Made by a program: the position numbers and the translations under genes. Shown piece after piece: positions 9,416 to 17,417 of a stretch of 64,000 nt of DNA (position 1 is the stretch's first letter; each line of letters opens with the position of its first letter). Under the pieces are notes generated by a model. It worked only from the letters and a program-made list of their open reading frames with translations. It did not search any database and was not told where the DNA came from. Source of the stretch: Aureimonas sp. AU4 (GTDB lineage Bacteria > Pseudomonadota > Alphaproteobacteria > Rhizobiales > Rhizobiaceae); assembly GCF_001463765.1 (NCBI RefSeq), contig NZ_BBWK01000002.1, positions 1 through 64,000 on the forward strand, in the 5' to 3' direction.

Positions 9416-9697
9416 ATGTCCTTCGAAACCGATACTCTCGAACTTGCTTCTGCGGTGTCCGGCCCGCGGCGTCCGGAAATCGGCCTGCACCCGCTGCAGC
9501 AGGCGGCGGTCCGGCTCGGCGACTATCGCGACGGCCGATCCCGTGTCCGCGCGAAGGATCTGGTCGGCCTGCTCTTGTGTCATGGTGCAAGGGCTTGGCG
9601 TTCGGCTCAACCGCAGGGGGACATCCGGCTGCAGGTGGAGGGACGGGCGGGCTATCACGCCGTACGACTGTCCTTCAGCGGCACGCGCCGCCGCTAG
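9416..9697 (+). CDS. Hypothetical protein of 93 residues
   Basis: A short reading frame between the carboxypeptidase and the convergent DUF1489 gene. Its codons mostly end in G or C, as in real genes here. The C-terminal half (DIRLQVEGRAGYHAVRLSF) could form beta strands. I recognise no family, and the ribosome site is weak. Its stop overlaps the end of the DUF1489 gene by four bases. An antisense frame in the same stretch looks less protein-like. It may not be a gene. Confidence 0.35.
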   Translation: MSFETDTLELASAVSGPRRPEIGLHPLQQAAVRLGDYRDGRSRVRAKDLVGLLLCHGARAWRSAQPQGDIRLQVEGRAGYHAVRLSFSGTRRR

Positions 9698-10131
9698 ATC
9701 AAGCCGAGTTCCGCCAACTCGCGGCGCAGAGCCGGCGGCATCGACAGAACGTCGCTATCGTCATCTCCAAGGTCCGTCGGGGCATCCTCAGGCCGAAGAT
9801 ACCGCCAGCCCTGAAACGGGCGTCTCGCGAGCCAGGACGTGCGTCGGAACTCAGGCGCGAGGATGATGCGGCACCGCTCGACACCGTCCTCGGTTCGCAC
9901 GGGCTCGAAGCGAAGGACGGGCTGGCGAACTTGAACCTGGCCGCGAATCACCCAGAAGAGCGATCCGCCCGCAAGGATTTCCTCGGCTCGCTTCGGCATG
10001 ACGCGCGTGACGTGGAACTGCTCGTCCCGCTCACCCTTTTCGCGACGCTCGGCGCGGCGGTGCGCGGCCCACGCCTCGAGGTCCTCGACCGTGTCGGCGC
10101 CCACGCAAAGCTTGATCATGTGAAGTGGCAT
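9694..10131 (-). CDS. DUF1489 family protein
   Basis: A 145-residue cytoplasmic protein of the DUF1489 family, common in Alphaproteobacteria and of unknown function. The family's typical start MPLHMIKLCVG fixes the initiation codon; the in-frame extension upstream is discarded. Other conserved blocks are the HVTRVMPKRAEEILAGGSLFWVIRGQ stretch and the Arg-rich RPFQGWRYL near the end. It is a single minus-strand gene between plus-strand neighbours. Confidence 0.88.
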   Translation of the reverse strand: MPLHMIKLCVGADTVEDLEAWAAHRRAERREKGERDEQFHVTRVMPKRAEEILAGGSLFWVIRGQVQVRQPVLRFEPVRTEDGVERCRIILAPEFRRTSWLARRPFQGWRYLRPEDAPTDLGDDDSDVLSMPPALRRELAELGLI

Positions 10132-10235
10132 GCGATGGATTTGCGTCCGCTGGACCGCAGCGTCAAGCGCGCTGACGCACGGCGCTCGAGGATGATAGGA
10201 ACGTGGCCGACCGCCATCGCCCGTCGGAACCGTCC

Positions 10236-10952
10236 ATGCCATTCAGTCAACTGCTGGGTTCAAGCGATCTGGCCGCCCTCGCTTTCTTCCTGGCTGGCTG
10301 GGGAATCTATAGCCTGATCGTCGACAGCAGCCGCTGGTCGTACAGTGGTCTCAGCCGTCGCATGAACCAGCAGCGCGAGGTATGGATGCGAACCATGCTG
10401 TCGCGCGAGTTGCGCATGATCGACACCGCGATCATGTCCGGGCTCCAGCAGGGTACGGGCTTCTTCGCTTCGGCCTGCATCTTCGCGATCGGCGGTTGCT
10501 TCGCGCTGATCGGGTCGGCGGAACGCGTCGCGACGATCACCACGGAGCTGCCGCTCGTCGGCGCATTGGAACGCGGCCTCGTCGAGGTCAAACTCCTCGG
10601 CCTCGTGACGATCTTCGTCTACGCCTTCTTCAAGTTCGGCTGGGCCTACCGCCTCTTCAACTATTGCACTATCCTGATCGGAGCTGTGCCGATGCGGCAG
10701 GATGCGGAGCGGCACCCCGATGTCGCGGAAGCCGCCCTGCAGCGCGCGCTTTCGATGAACCGGATTGCCGGGCGCAACTTCAACGCCGGGCTTCGGGCCG
10801 TCTTCTTCGGTCTCGCCTATCTCGGGTGGTTCGTCGGACCGTTCGTCCTCATAGGGACGACGCTTCTCGTCGTCCTGACCCTTCTGCGCCGGCAGTTCCT
10901 GTCGGACGCCAACCGCAGCCTCGCTGCAACCGGAATGGATCGCAACCCATGA
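10236..10952 (+). CDS. DUF599 family inner membrane protein
   Basis: A 238-residue integral membrane protein of the DUF599 family (function unknown). Four hydrophobic segments are visible: LAALAFFLAGWGIYSLIV at the start, FFASACIFAIGGCFALIG, LLGLVTIFVYAFFKFGWAYRL, and a C-terminal AVFFGLAYLGWFVGPFVLIGTTLLVVLTLL. A GTG at 10203 is an alternative start. The stop overlaps the ATG of the DUF3253 gene in ATGA, so the two are translationally coupled. Confidence 0.85.
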   Translation: MPFSQLLGSSDLAALAFFLAGWGIYSLIVDSSRWSYSGLSRRMNQQREVWMRTMLSRELRMIDTAIMSGLQQGTGFFASACIFAIGGCFALIGSAERVATITTELPLVGALERGLVEVKLLGLVTIFVYAFFKFGWAYRLFNYCTILIGAVPMRQDAERHPDVAEAALQRALSMNRIAGRNFNAGLRAVFFGLAYLGWFVGPFVLIGTTLLVVLTLLRRQFLSDANRSLAATGMDRNP

Positions 10953-11242
10953 GCAAAGAGGTCCGCAGGCAGATCCTGACCATGCTGGCAGAGCAACCGG
11001 GTCAGGCCATCGATCCGGCGGAGGTCGCACGCGCCCTCGCCGGCAATGACGAGAAGCGTTGGCGCCTCCTGATGACGCCGATCCGGCGCGAGGCCGTAAA
11101 ACTGGCCGAGGCGGGTCGTGTGGAGTTGCGGCGAAAGGGCCAGCGTATTGACCCTGCGGAGCTTCGTGGGATCTACCGAATCGCCAAGGCCGTTCCGGCC
11201 GGCGAAGGAAACAGCGCGTCGGTCTTCCCGGTCAGCCTGTAG
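10949..11242 (+). CDS. DUF3253 family protein
   Basis: A 97-residue protein with a winged-helix look: RRQILTMLAEQPGQAIDPAEVARALAG, then WRLLMTPIRREAVKLAEAGRVELRRKGQRIDP, which fits the DUF3253 family (small, predicted HTH, function unknown). It overlaps the DUF599 gene by four bases upstream. Its last 70 bases overlap the convergent YdcF gene on the other strand, an unusually long antisense overlap for this region. Confidence 0.85.
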   Translation: MSKEVRRQILTMLAEQPGQAIDPAEVARALAGNDEKRWRLLMTPIRREAVKLAEAGRVELRRKGQRIDPAELRGIYRIAKAVPAGEGNSASVFPVSL

Positions 11243-11988
11243 GCTGCAAGACCCAGATATTCGCGTATGGCGAAGTGCACCTTTTCCAAATTACGGATCG
11301 TTGCGGTGGAAGGCGAAAAGGCAGCTGAGCCGCCGGGGGTCTGATAATCCGTCGGATAGGGCAACACCTCGAATCCGGCCTGTCTGAAACAACCCACGGC
11401 GCGGGGCATATGATAGGCGGAGGTGACGAGGAGCCAGGTGTCGCCCGGTTTCGGATGCGCCATCGCTCGCGAGTAACGCGCGTTCTCTTCCGTGTTGCGG
11501 GCCTGGTCTTCCAGTTCGAGCCGTGACGGCTCCAGTCCAAGGTCAGGAAAGATCTCGCGCGCGATGTCTGTCTCCGCGATGTCCTCCTCCAGCATGGCGG
11601 CCGAGCCGCCGGTGAAGATGACCCGGGCCTCGGGATAGCGGCGCGCGAGCGTCAGCACCGTCGTGACGCGGTCGGCCGCTTCGTTGAGTTCGGGCAAGTT
11701 GCGGGTGCGGGCGATCTTGGTGTCGAACGACCCACCGAGCACCACGATGCCGGTGATCCGCTCCGGAAGATCCGGACGAGGAAAGCGATTCTCCAGGACC
11801 GACATCATCAGGATGCCGAGCGGACTCACGCTGATGACGAGAAGGATAACGCTTGCGCTCACGAGAAGCGTAGCGCCCGTCCTCGGCATGCGGAGAAACC
11901 AGAACAGAAGGCCCGCGCCGAGGAAGAGGAGAATGATGACGAGCGGCTGAACGAGATACCAGCCGATCTTCGAGATGGCGAAGAACAT
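11173..11988 (-). CDS. YdcF family (DUF218) envelope protein
   Basis: A 271-residue protein with two N-terminal membrane helices (WYLVQPLVIILLFLGAGLLFWFL and ATLLVSASVILLVISVSPLGILM) followed by a DUF218 domain. The domain carries GIVVLGGS, an E-A-ADRV helix, VIFTGGS, ARNTEENARYS and WLLVTSAYHMPRAVGCFR, all hallmarks of the SanA/YdcF/ElyC group. These proteins are linked to envelope integrity. The soluble domain should face the periplasm. Three bases separate it from the aldo/keto reductase stop codon upstream, so the two may be cotranscribed. Confidence 0.9.
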   Translation of the reverse strand: MFFAISKIGWYLVQPLVIILLFLGAGLLFWFLRMPRTGATLLVSASVILLVISVSPLGILMMSVLENRFPRPDLPERITGIVVLGGSFDTKIARTRNLPELNEAADRVTTVLTLARRYPEARVIFTGGSAAMLEEDIAETDIAREIFPDLGLEPSRLELEDQARNTEENARYSRAMAHPKPGDTWLLVTSAYHMPRAVGCFRQAGFEVLPYPTDYQTPGGSAAFSPSTATIRNLEKVHFAIREYLGLAAYRLTGKTDALFPSPAGTALAIR

Positions 11989-11991
11989 GCG

Positions 11992-12822
11992 TCAGACCCG
12001 GTCCCAGTTCGGCGCGAAGCCCGGGTTCACCAAACGCTGCCGTCGAGTGGCAAGCTCGCCGATGGAGCGATGCTCCTCGCCTGTCAGTTCGAAAGAGAAG
12101 ACGTCCAGGTTCTCCCGGAGACGATCCGGGTTCGACGTGCGGGGGATTGCCGCGACGCGCGGCTGCTCGATTTCCCAGCGAAGAACGACCTGCGCCGGCG
12201 ACCGACCATGCGCCCGAGCGACACCCTGGATGGTCGGATGCTCGAGCAGATCGCGGCCCTGACCGATCGGCGAGTAGGCGACAAGGGCCATATCGTGCCG
12301 CGCGCAGGCTCCGAGAATCGCCTCCTGCGAGAGCATCGGGTGATACTCGACCTGATTGCAGACCAGCGGCGCTTCCGAGATAGCGCTGGCGTCGTCCAGC
12401 ATCGCGCTCGTGAAGTTCGCGACGCCGATATGGTGTGCGAGACCTTCACGCCGCGCGGCATTCAGGTCGCCGATGGAGTCTTCCAGCGGAATGTCCGCGT
12501 TCGGCCAGTGGATAAGCAGCAGATCGACAGGCCCGATGGCGATGGCCTCGACAGCTTCCCTTGCCGAGGTCACCAAGTCCTTAGCGGCGATGGAATCGTG
12601 CCAGATCTTCGTGGTCACGAAGAGCTTATCGCGCTCGATGCCGCTCGCACGAATGCCCTCACCGACCTCGCGCTCGTTGCCGTACATGCGCGCCGTGTCG
12701 ATGTGGCGATAGCCGACCTCGATTGCCTCCGTGACGATGTTCGCGCAGGTCTCGCCCCTTAGCTGGTAGGTCCCAAGGCCGATCGCTGGAATACGGGCGC
12801 CGGAGGCTTCGATGATCTTCAT
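11992..12822 (-). CDS. Aldo/keto reductase
   Basis: A 276-residue NADPH-dependent aldo/keto reductase of the 2,5-diketo-D-gluconate reductase-like group. The catalytic tetrad is visible: Asp and Tyr in HIDTARMYGNE, Lys in TTKIWHD and His in LLIHWP. The nicotinamide-binding end (AAIPRTSNPDRLRENLDVF) is present. The chosen ATG has AAGGAA at good spacing, so the eleven-residue upstream extension is dropped. The physiological substrate is unknown. Confidence 0.9.
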   Translation of the reverse strand: MKIIEASGARIPAIGLGTYQLRGETCANIVTEAIEVGYRHIDTARMYGNEREVGEGIRASGIERDKLFVTTKIWHDSIAAKDLVTSAREAVEAIAIGPVDLLLIHWPNADIPLEDSIGDLNAARREGLAHHIGVANFTSAMLDDASAISEAPLVCNQVEYHPMLSQEAILGACARHDMALVAYSPIGQGRDLLEHPTIQGVARAHGRSPAQVVLRWEIEQPRVAAIPRTSNPDRLRENLDVFSFELTGEEHRSIGELATRRQRLVNPGFAPNWDRV

Positions 12823-12924
12823 GAACGTTCCTTGATCGTGCCGGGAGGGCGCCACGTCATCCGGGTCGCCAGACCGCGCGCTTTCAGATAGGCGGATCGA
12901 CCGTGCGGCCAGGGGAACGACACC

Positions 12925-13875
12925 ATGATCGATAGCGCAAGCCGACCCGTCAGCCGTCGCATCGAGCTGCTCGACGTCCTACGCGGGATCGCGCTTCTCG
13001 CGATGGCGAGCTACCACTTCACCTGGGATCTCGAATTCTTCGGCTACCTGCCGCCCGCCTACGCGACAGAGGGCGGCTGGCGTCTCTATGCCAGGGGCAT
13101 CGCGACGACCTTCCTCGTGCTGGTCGGAATTGGATTGGTACTCGCCGACAACCCGGCGACCCGTCGCCGGTCGCGCCTGCGCCGTCTCGCGTTGATCGTT
13201 GCGGGCGCCGCCGCGATCACGGCCGCCACCGCCGCACTGACCCCGCAGAGCTTCGTCTTCTTCGGGATCCTGCATCTCATCGCCTTCGCCAGCATCTCAG
13301 GCTTGCCTTTGCTGCTCTTGCCCGCCTGGGCGAACGCGCTGCTGGCGGTTGCGATCATGATTGCGGGCAATACGCTGACGACTCATTTGACCGATCCGCG
13401 CTGGCTTGCCTGGATCGGCTTCTCGGCCTCGCCGCCGATTTCGAACGACTTCGTGCCGGTCTTTCCATGGTTCGGTGTCGTCGTCGCCGGTATCGCCCTC
13501 GGGCAAGCTCTTGCGGCTTCGGGCCTCACGGCCCGGTTGGCCGCCTGGAACCCACGACTGCGCAAAGCTGCGCCGCTTGCTTGGCTGGGACGGCACTCCC
13601 TCGCCTTTTACCTGATCCACCAGCCCATCTCGATCGCGGTGGTCGCCGCCGTAAGCTTCGTCGCGCCGCCGGACCAGACCCGCTACTTCACGCAAAGCTG
13701 CGAACGCGGCTGCCTGCCGGACCGGGACGCGGCTTTCTGCACCCGCTATTGCGCATGCGTGCGCGACGACCTGACGAAACAAGACCTTCTAGCCGACACG
13801 CTGATGGGACGGCTCGATGCCGCTCGCGAGGCGAAGGTGCGGGAAAGTGTTGCGGTCTGCTCGCTCGATCCCTGA
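12925..13875 (+). CDS. DUF1624 (heparan-alpha-glucosaminide acetyltransferase-like) membrane protein
   Basis: A 316-residue inner membrane protein of the DUF1624 family, related to acyltransferase-3/HGSNAT-type membrane acyltransferases. It opens with RIELLDVLRGIALLAMASYHFTWD, the usual catalytic-His start, followed by about six further hydrophobic segments and GRHSLAFYLIHQP. The last 60 residues are a soluble Cys-rich tail with spacing C-x3-C-x8-C-x3-C-x-C. AGGGGAA lies well placed before the ATG. The acceptor substrate is unknown. Confidence 0.87.
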   Translation: MIDSASRPVSRRIELLDVLRGIALLAMASYHFTWDLEFFGYLPPAYATEGGWRLYARGIATTFLVLVGIGLVLADNPATRRRSRLRRLALIVAGAAAITAATAALTPQSFVFFGILHLIAFASISGLPLLLLPAWANALLAVAIMIAGNTLTTHLTDPRWLAWIGFSASPPISNDFVPVFPWFGVVVAGIALGQALAASGLTARLAAWNPRLRKAAPLAWLGRHSLAFYLIHQPISIAVVAAVSFVAPPDQTRYFTQSCERGCLPDRDAAFCTRYCACVRDDLTKQDLLADTLMGRLDAAREAKVRESVAVCSLDP

Positions 13876-13883
13876 TGGGGACG

Positions 13884-14276
13884 CTAGCCGCCGGGAGCGA
13901 CGCCGAGTTCGGCCATTCGGGTGAGGCAGGCCTCCTCCGCCTGATCGAGTTCGCCGAGAAGGTCGTCGATATCGCGGCGCTTCTGTTCCAGCTCCCGCCG
14001 CCGGTCGCTGACCTTGCGGATGATCGTGCGCAACTGCCCCGCCTCGCCTGGGGGGCTGCGGTACATGCCCATTATCTCCCGGATCTCCGCGATCGAGAAG
14101 CCGAGGCGCTTTCCCCGAAGGATCATGCGCAAGAGATGTCGGTCGGACTGCCGAAATAGCCGCGTGCGACCGCGCCGCACCGGTGAGATGAGACCCTCGT
14201 CTTCATAGAATCGGATCGTTCGCGTCGAGATGTCGAACTCGCGCGTCAGTTCGGTGATCGTATAATATTCGCGCAT
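13884..14276 (-). CDS. MerR family regulator, LiuR/GnyR-like
   Basis: A 130-residue MerR-type regulator. The N-terminal winged helix (YYTITELTREFDISTRTIRFYEDEGL) and the following GRTRLF and LRGKRLGFSIAEIREIM blocks match the LiuR/GnyR group, which represses leucine/isovalerate catabolism genes. A coiled-coil helix (RKVSDRRRELEQKRRDIDDLL) would form the dimer. There are no liu genes beside it, so its target here is uncertain. The proteins it most resembles sense branched-chain acyl-CoA esters. Confidence 0.85.
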   Translation of the reverse strand: MREYYTITELTREFDISTRTIRFYEDEGLISPVRRGRTRLFRQSDRHLLRMILRGKRLGFSIAEIREIMGMYRSPPGEAGQLRTIIRKVSDRRRELEQKRRDIDDLLGELDQAEEACLTRMAELGVAPGG

Positions 14277-14352
14277 CGAGCCCCGACCGGGATGAGACAG
14301 CCCTTCTGCATGGTCCCGATCTTACGTAAAAGTCAAACAGGCCGACTTTCGT

Positions 14353-15741
14353 TCATGTGAAGAACAGGGTCGCCAGTCCCAGGAACGAGAAGAAGCCGAC
14401 GATATCCGTCACGGTCGTGACGAACGTTCCCGAGGCGATGGCGGGATCGGCGCCCAAGCGGTCGATCACAAGCGGAATCAGAATTCCCGCGAGACCCGCG
14501 GCCAGCATGTTGATGATCATTGCGGCGGCGATGACAAGGCCGAGAGGCGTGCTGGAAAACCACAGGGCTGCCACGACGCCGATTAGAAGCGCGAAGAGAA
14601 AACCGTTCACGCAGGAGACGACCGTTTCGCGGCGTACGACACGCCACGCGTTATGGATCGTCAGGTCGCGCGTCGCGAGCGCCCGTACGGCCACGGTCAT
14701 GGTCTGCGTTCCGGCATTGCCGCCCATGGAGGCGACGATCGGCATCAGCACTGCAAGCGCCACCATCTGCTGGATCGTGGTGTCGAAAAGATCGATCACG
14801 AGCGACGCCAGAATCGCCGTGGCGAGATTGATGAGAAGCCACGAAAAGCGCGAGCGTGTGATCTGCGCGACCGTATCGGAAAGCTCCTCATCGCCGACGC
14901 CGCCGAGAAGGCGGATATCCTCGTCAGCCTCGGACTGAATGACATCGACGATGTCGTCGATGGTCAGTACGCCGACCAGTCGTCCGTCTCCATCGACGAC
15001 GGCAGCCGACAGGAGGTCGTATTGCTCGAACAGGCGAGCTGCCTCCTCCTGGTCCGTTTCTGCCGCGATGGCTTGCCGATCAGGATCCACCAGCGACTCC
15101 AGCAACGTCTGTGCGGGGGCACGCAGAAGGTTGGGAAGCGCGACCGACCCGATGAGGCGAAAGCGCGGGTCCACGACGAAAATTTCGGAAAATCGGTCCG
15201 GTAGGTTCGGATCACTGCGGATGTAGTCGAGTGTTCGGGCAACGGACCAATAGGGAGGGGCCGCGACGTACTCCGTCTGCATGCGGCGCCCGGCCGTCTC
15301 TTCCGGATATTCCAGCGCCCGCCGAAGCCGGATGCGCTCCGCGAACGGTATGCGCTCGAGCACCGCTTGGCGCTCCTCGTCGGGCAGATCCTCCAGGATG
15401 TAGACGGCATCGTCCGACTCCAGCGTTCGGATTGCCTCCGCGACGCGCTCGTCGGACATGGCCTGCAGGATCTCAAGCCGAATCGCCTGGTCGACTTCTG
15501 TCAGAGCGGAGTAGTCGAAATCCGAATCGACGAGGCCAACGAGATCGGTGCGTTCTTCAGGGGTCAGTCGCTCCAGGAGCCGGCCGAGTTCGCTTTCGTG
15601 CAGGCCGCCGATCTCGATCCGGAGGCGCTGGCGGTCACCGCTCGACACCGCTTCACGGACAGCCTTCAGGAAGTGGGGCGAGATATCGCCTTCCTCGTCG
15701 AGCACGTCCCGCTCGGTCACGGCTTGCCCTGCGTTCACCAT
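14353..15741 (-). CDS. mgtE: Magnesium transporter MgtE
   Basis: A 462-residue Mg2+ channel of the MgtE family. The order is standard: an N-terminal helical domain (with SDFDYSALTEVDQAIRLEILQAM and the DAVYILEDLPDEERQAVL repeat), two CBS domains (VAAPPYWSVARTL to QTLLESLVD and beyond, ending VLTIDDIVDVIQSEADEDI), then five membrane helices including MPIVASMGGNAGTQTMTVAVRALA. The ATG used has GGAG six bases upstream; a GTG twelve bases earlier is an alternative. In known MgtE proteins the cytosolic domains close the channel when Mg2+ is high. Confidence 0.95.
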   Translation of the reverse strand: MVNAGQAVTERDVLDEEGDISPHFLKAVREAVSSGDRQRLRIEIGGLHESELGRLLERLTPEERTDLVGLVDSDFDYSALTEVDQAIRLEILQAMSDERVAEAIRTLESDDAVYILEDLPDEERQAVLERIPFAERIRLRRALEYPEETAGRRMQTEYVAAPPYWSVARTLDYIRSDPNLPDRFSEIFVVDPRFRLIGSVALPNLLRAPAQTLLESLVDPDRQAIAAETDQEEAARLFEQYDLLSAAVVDGDGRLVGVLTIDDIVDVIQSEADEDIRLLGGVGDEELSDTVAQITRSRFSWLLINLATAILASLVIDLFDTTIQQMVALAVLMPIVASMGGNAGTQTMTVAVRALATRDLTIHNAWRVVRRETVVSCVNGFLFALLIGVVAALWFSSTPLGLVIAAAMIINMLAAGLAGILIPLVIDRLGADPAIASGTFVTTVTDIVGFFSFLGLATLFFT

Positions 15742-15892
15742 ACGCCGCTCCACTTCCGCCGCTTCGTCATGCGGCCGATATCATCGGTCGACGCAGGAAG
15801 GCAGAAGCGATCGCTCCGCGAAGCGAAAAAGACCGGCCGCGATGAACGAATTGCACCGCCGCGAAGATCGAATTGTCGGTTGGAAGTTTAAG

Positions 15893-15967
15893 TGGCTCCC
15901 CGGGCCGGATTCGAACCAGCGACCGATCGATTAACAGTCGATTGCTCTACCACTGAGCTACCGGGGA
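15893..15967 (-). tRNA. tRNA-Asn (GTT)
   Basis: Read on the minus strand, the acceptor arm TCCCCGG pairs with CCGGGGA, the D-arm has GCTCAGTGGTAGAGC, the anticodon loop is CTGTTAA, the T-arm has GGTTCGAATCC, and CCA is encoded. The anticodon GTT reads Asn codons. Confidence 0.97.
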
Positions 15968-16153
15968 ACGATCCGCATTCGCTGCGGATGGCGTCGCTAT
16001 AGCGCAGGCTTTTTCGGTTTGCCAAGCCGGCATCGGCATTTTGCGACAAAATAATCCGGTGTCCTCCGTTCGGGCATGGTTTCGATGTAAGTCGATTGCC
16101 ATCTCCTGCTGCTACGAACGACGAAGCTGCGATTTCGAGGACCGCGAAGGCGA

Positions 16154-16501
16154 ATGACCGAACCGACCAAGAAAGGTGGCTTCTTTCGAGTCCGTGGGCA
16201 TACGATCGAACTGTTCGGGCGAACCTTCAGGCTGCCGGCAAACCGCATCGCGCGAATGGGCGTCGGCGTCCTGTTCGTGCTCGGCGGCATCTTCAGCTTC
16301 CTGCCGGTCTTGGGGATCTGGATGCTGCCGCTCGGATTGATCGTCCTGTCGATCGATATCCCCGCGGTTCGTCGACTGCGCCGCCGAAGCGAGGTGAGAT
16401 GGGGACGACGGCGCCAGCGCCAGCGCGAGTTGGCCGCGTCCGGTCCCCCTCGCCCGCGTCGCTTCATGCGCTTTCGCGTGCCGCGCTTCCTGTCGCGCTA
16501 A
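16154..16501 (+). CDS. Small two-helix membrane protein
   Basis: A 115-residue protein with a hydrophobic hairpin MGVGVLFVLGGIFSFLPVLGIWMLPLGLIVLSIDI flanked by very basic ends. The pattern of a short loop carrying a LP-LG turn between two helices resembles the PGPGW-type small membrane proteins, though the exact PGPGW string is absent. The C-terminal 45 residues are about one-third Arg and probably touch the membrane or nucleic acid. Function unknown. It stands between tRNA-Asn and a small secreted protein. Confidence 0.65.
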   Translation: MTEPTKKGGFFRVRGHTIELFGRTFRLPANRIARMGVGVLFVLGGIFSFLPVLGIWMLPLGLIVLSIDIPAVRRLRRRSEVRWGRRRQRQRELAASGPPRPRRFMRFRVPRFLSR

Positions 16502-16559
16502 CACACCTTCGCCACGTTCGATGGGTCGACTACCTCCCCACGATCAAGCGGAAGGAATC

Positions 16560-16931
16560 ATGATGCGAAACGTTTTCGGTCTGGGTCTGGCCATCGTTCT
16601 CGCGGTGTCGCCGGCGCTTGCTCAGGAAACGGTGACAGCACAGTCGGGTCAGGAGACGCGCGTCGGCTGGATCGGGTCGCTGAAGGCGGACTGTTCGCCG
16701 AACCCGGCACCGAAACTGCGACCGGCCAAACTCGCCGACCACGGGCAAATCAAACTCGTACCAGCCGAGGTGACGACGAATAAGGTCGCCAACTGCCCCC
16801 ATGCGAAGGTTCTCGCCGTCGTCGTCTTCTACACGTCGTCGTCGGCCTACAAGGGAACAGACACCTTCACGCTCGCCAGCGACGGCACGGACGAACCGTC
16901 CGAGCACACCTACACGATTTCGGTCCGGTAA
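16560..16931 (+). CDS. Hypothetical secreted protein
   Basis: A 123-residue protein with a clear signal peptide (GLGLAIVLAVSPALAQ) and a mature part of about 100 residues predicted to be mostly beta strands, with two Cys that could form a disulfide (in LKADCSPNPAP and KVANCPHAKV). It ends in FYTSSSAYKGTDTFTLASDG and a final beta strand, like small secreted beta-sandwich proteins of other Rhizobiales, but I cannot name a family. GGAAGGAA lies well placed before the double ATG. Confidence 0.7.
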   Translation: MMRNVFGLGLAIVLAVSPALAQETVTAQSGQETRVGWIGSLKADCSPNPAPKLRPAKLADHGQIKLVPAEVTTNKVANCPHAKVLAVVVFYTSSSAYKGTDTFTLASDGTDEPSEHTYTISVR

Positions 16932-17032
16932 CCCGGCGGGCACGCATCCTACGACGACGGAGCGCGCCGCCAAGAATGAGTTGCGCGGCACTTGCGAAAT
17001 GCGGGATGCCCCAGTAGGTACAGCGCCGTTGA

Positions 17033-17106
17033 GGCCTCGTGGCGGAGTGGTTACGCAGAGGACTGCAAATCCTTGCACGCCGGTTCGATTCCGGCCGAGG
17101 CCTCCA
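17033..17106 (+). tRNA. tRNA-Cys (GCA)
   Basis: The acceptor stem GGCCTCG pairs with CGAGGCC, the anticodon loop is CTGCAAA, the T-arm is CCGGTTCGATTCCGG, and CCA is encoded. The anticodon GCA reads Cys codons. Confidence 0.97.
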
Positions 17107-17417
17107 ACCAACCTGTCGCTATCTGCATCGATCTGGCCCGATGTGTCGACGCCGCACAGGCGAGCACATTGACAGGTACTGGTTCAGACGCAGTCGATAT
17201 CGAACGGTTCAATGGACGAGCGGATGGTGGCGGCATCGCGCATGTCGATGTTCTGCCCAACGGATGGGTTGGCTTTGCCCCCCAAAACCGGTCCGCGACC
17301 AATAGCCGGTGCGGTTCCTGCCGCATCTTGTCACCCGACACTCGAACACCTATCGTCGCCTACCTCCGCGCACCTATCTCCCGCCGCCAGTAGAAAAGGC
17401 GGCAGGAAGCGAGCGCG
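17107..17417. other. 311-base stretch without a gene
   Basis: No convincing reading frame on either strand between tRNA-Cys and the photolyase. The only structure I see is an inverted repeat just before the photolyase start: TCCCGCCGCC at 17379-17388 faces GGCGGCAGGA at 17398-17407, with one mismatch. The second arm contains the AGGA ribosome site of the photolyase gene. Confidence 0.6.
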
